A DNA stretch of 64,000 nucleotides from Pinguiococcus pyrenoidosus. Its lineage: Eukaryota; Sar; Pinguiophyceae; Pinguiochrysidales; Pinguiochrysidaceae. This document shows, one piece after another, positions 63,401 through 64,000 of the stretch (the stretch's first letter is position 1; every line of letters starts with the position of its first letter). The position numbers and the translations under genes were made by a program. A model generated the notes under the pieces. It ran no database searches. It was not told where the DNA came from and was given only the letters and a program-made list of their open reading frames with translations. The stretch lies in the NCBI GenBank assembly GCA_019677205.1, contig JAAMXY010001083.1, forward strand, positions 34,539-98,538, given 5' to 3'.

Positions 63401-63453
63401 AGCAGCGACTCCTCGAGGCCCCGGAGCTCCACCAGCGACACCATCGGCTCCAT
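60445..63453 (-). CDS. Large coiled-coil protein with PDZ-like domain, unknown function
   Basis: 1002 aa from ATG 63453; the frame continues 37 codons upstream to a non-ATG codon. N-terminal helical bundle (about 1-150), then Arg/Ser-rich low complexity with RKRGRPPPSEAA (AT-hook-like GRP), then glutamine-rich coiled coil (about 230-330; ILRMQQQQKEQQDLMR). Residues about 515-640 look like a PDZ-type domain with a long insert: PPGLKLGFIVSERVELERVRLLRA, then LGAIIRKLNGKDLDRCSAHEVAFMLR and RTLSVLLPP. The C-terminal 300 residues are disordered and acidic. I do not recognise the full-length family. The combination suggests a scaffold. A PDZ-like fold also occurs in the VPS13 of this window, but I see no direct sequence kinship. 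Confidence 0.65.
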   Translation of the reverse strand: MEPMVSLVELRGLEESLLLLAKEAELRGPSQTMASRGVDDASREMEALVTRCRDLAERVVGTPAVEMVEKFAKQANAAELAKVVLDAERARVELAIRAVGLAKDELCNKSPVLATSPAGDSPLLRTASFDRKAGREKKLPVRQMLRRVRKDLAKEREIQVELKMQERHLWRTLHGLEARQGSLLPTLTPREPSLRREPSNRGGSSNRGRRPERSQTRKRGRPPPSEAARHMMIQQELLKKMADQQDVILRMQQQQKEQQDLMRSLNSQLQVKDAADGSLPDESVELLKSLLDQSLERHGDQIKREVASSLSSQQRTMNAMVQKLHLAIQEGDRVEEAQGVLASPDKGKRKFSAARRSEQVRHVKDTKLQKAAEARRQAQVELETLDNSTARVSVIQRRGQRMEKIYAAKASVGSEQEGAAKKSGERRRSSHEYIQERRRSSASNRGARSLRLSRMNSMELAIAAAEAASSASKMGGRHHPTRASIIRMQSNEAIAPEAINAYLGGNQTQQLPESSWREVEVTCPPGLKLGFIVSERVELERVRLLRAAYLSNTPIHEDITNLIPRSCYRAVYLSRAGGKAAKEETLASKHPSLFHLGAIIRKLNGKDLDRCSAHEVAFMLRASGSRTKQGPVPERTLSVLLPPDDLRGRYDALRQASEMRFHDAYAVDPRSGRELWLLLRLLIRRAVSENRLSELLLRASAASLEDRRSLLGTSNRSARSLKRDAGPQRHAKEISNKAGAASVDAGKEARGTPEAASPSRAVAEIKKEQDQKLGRDLSRSLRNEGVPDDPSTGPTIGLSDMYALSADGTATDLNRQPSAELEIDFDDSLSVSTIGTLDRRRTTFAPGTSATIRLASVDEAEPSGSTGVAPSKDLEIPEEVPEQEDDRPRFKAAAAKPDTTAQIGKQPELDPSGTPSLAETDEPEPQGAGKLAKQSEEVAEPVPSSQPRESAIEMHRLLFEEVVPDALDRRVSSMSSNSDKSDGKELLAITDEYLRSRPRERK

Positions 63454-64000
63454 GCTGCAGCGACGCGCGCCGGGCCCGGGCAGCAGCGGCAGTACAACAA
63501 GCGGAGGTTTCGAGGTCTTTTGGCGCGAAATCCAAGTCGAAAAACCGTTGTGTGTGTCTTCCACAATGAGTTTACAGTATTCGGACAGTAGACAAGCTTT
63601 TGGGGTTGGCCGCTAGCCCAAGTTTGGAAGTTGGAGACTGTGTAGGGTAGTGTAGTGTTGAGCGTGCAAAGTAACGCGTGGAGAATAGTGTACCGAATAA
63701 ACGGAGCGTCGAATAGAAAGAAAGCTTGTGAGCGCGTGGTATGGCTCCGCGGCGTCCGCCTCACAATTTCATTTTTTAAAACATAAAAATCAAGTCCAAA
63801 ATAATTCAAACAGCTATTGCAAAGGAGCATGAACAATCTCACTCCAAAAAATATTTAATGATTGTTTAAAATATTACGATCCTTCCATATAGTATGATAG
63901 CGACAATTTTTAAAATATGAAGGTCCAAAAGCTCAAGGGAATGCGGGAGAGACAGCGTAACCGGACAGAGACTTCCTCTGCAATTTGCGTTTTGCAGCGG
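63454..64000. promoter_or_regulatory. Upstream region with AT-rich island, window edge
   Basis: Upstream of the PDZ/coiled-coil gene. About 63762-63925 is strongly AT-rich (CATTTTTTAAAACATAAAAATC, AAAATATTTAATG, TTTTTAAAATATG). No coding sequence is recognised up to the window end. A start for a diverging gene may lie outside the window. Confidence 0.55.

Overview
The window is nuclear DNA from a photosynthetic (or at least plastid-bearing), flagellated microbial eukaryote. It is GC-rich and gene-dense. All introns I could place are short (about 60-170 nt) and GT-AG. The eukaryotic evidence is an L9 ribosomal protein, DDX47, VPS13, a TNPO3-type importin and a TBC/rhodanese protein. The plastid evidence is a CYP28-like cyclophilin with an ER-type signal peptide, a basic transit-like stretch and a lumenal signal, which is the layout expected for a plastid surrounded by extra membranes. 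Flagella are implied by a very large ASH/MSP-repeat axonemal protein and an LRR/coiled-coil centriolar-type protein. A chromerid or other alveolate alga, or a stramenopile, would fit; I cannot fix the lineage from sequence alone.

Layout: 0.3-1.1 kb PH-domain protein (+); 2.0-2.5 kb small unknown protein (+); 3.1-18.0 kb giant VPS13 (-); 18.4-21.4 kb carboxylesterase with a long insert (+); 21.8-22.8 kb lumenal cyclophilin (+); 22.9-23.6 kb RPL9 (-); 23.9-25.8 kb DDX47 (+); 26.4-27.2 kb secreted or plastid-targeted coiled-coil protein (+); 27.7-29.7 kb unknown two-module protein (-); 29.7-32.0 kb no recognisable gene; 32.0-32.5 kb ankyrin protein (-); 32.8-34.1 kb BTB-like protein (+); 34.2-35.1 kb TXNDC9 (-); 35.5-38.1 kb MtnA-MtnK fusion (+); 38.1-44.8 kb CFAP74-like protein (-); 45.4-46.8 kb PWWP-like protein (+); 47.3-50.4 kb LRR/coiled-coil protein (+); 50.5-51.9 kb ferredoxin/MBL-fold protein (-); 52.4-56.2 kb importin (+); 56.8-59.4 kb TBC1D23-like (-); 59.8-60.3 kb ZSWIM7/SWS1 (+); 60.4-63.5 kb coiled-coil/PDZ protein (-).

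The genes are mostly unrelated housekeeping and trafficking functions with no operon logic. Orientation switches often, giving many divergent pairs, and several divergent gaps hold a 120-165 bp strongly AT-rich island. Most other gaps carry their own private short-unit minisatellite. Large genes tend to be single giant exons, while small genes carry several short introns.

Most notable: a multi-exon unknown gene whose two copies of a ~60-residue module are interrupted by introns at different positions; a fused methionine-salvage isomerase-kinase; a ferredoxin/MBL-fold protein that keeps its Fe-S cysteines but has lost predicted metal ligands; and a VPS13 with PDZ-type domains inside it. Exon joins were deduced by hand from reading frame, splice sites and family alignment from memory, so boundaries are predictions.
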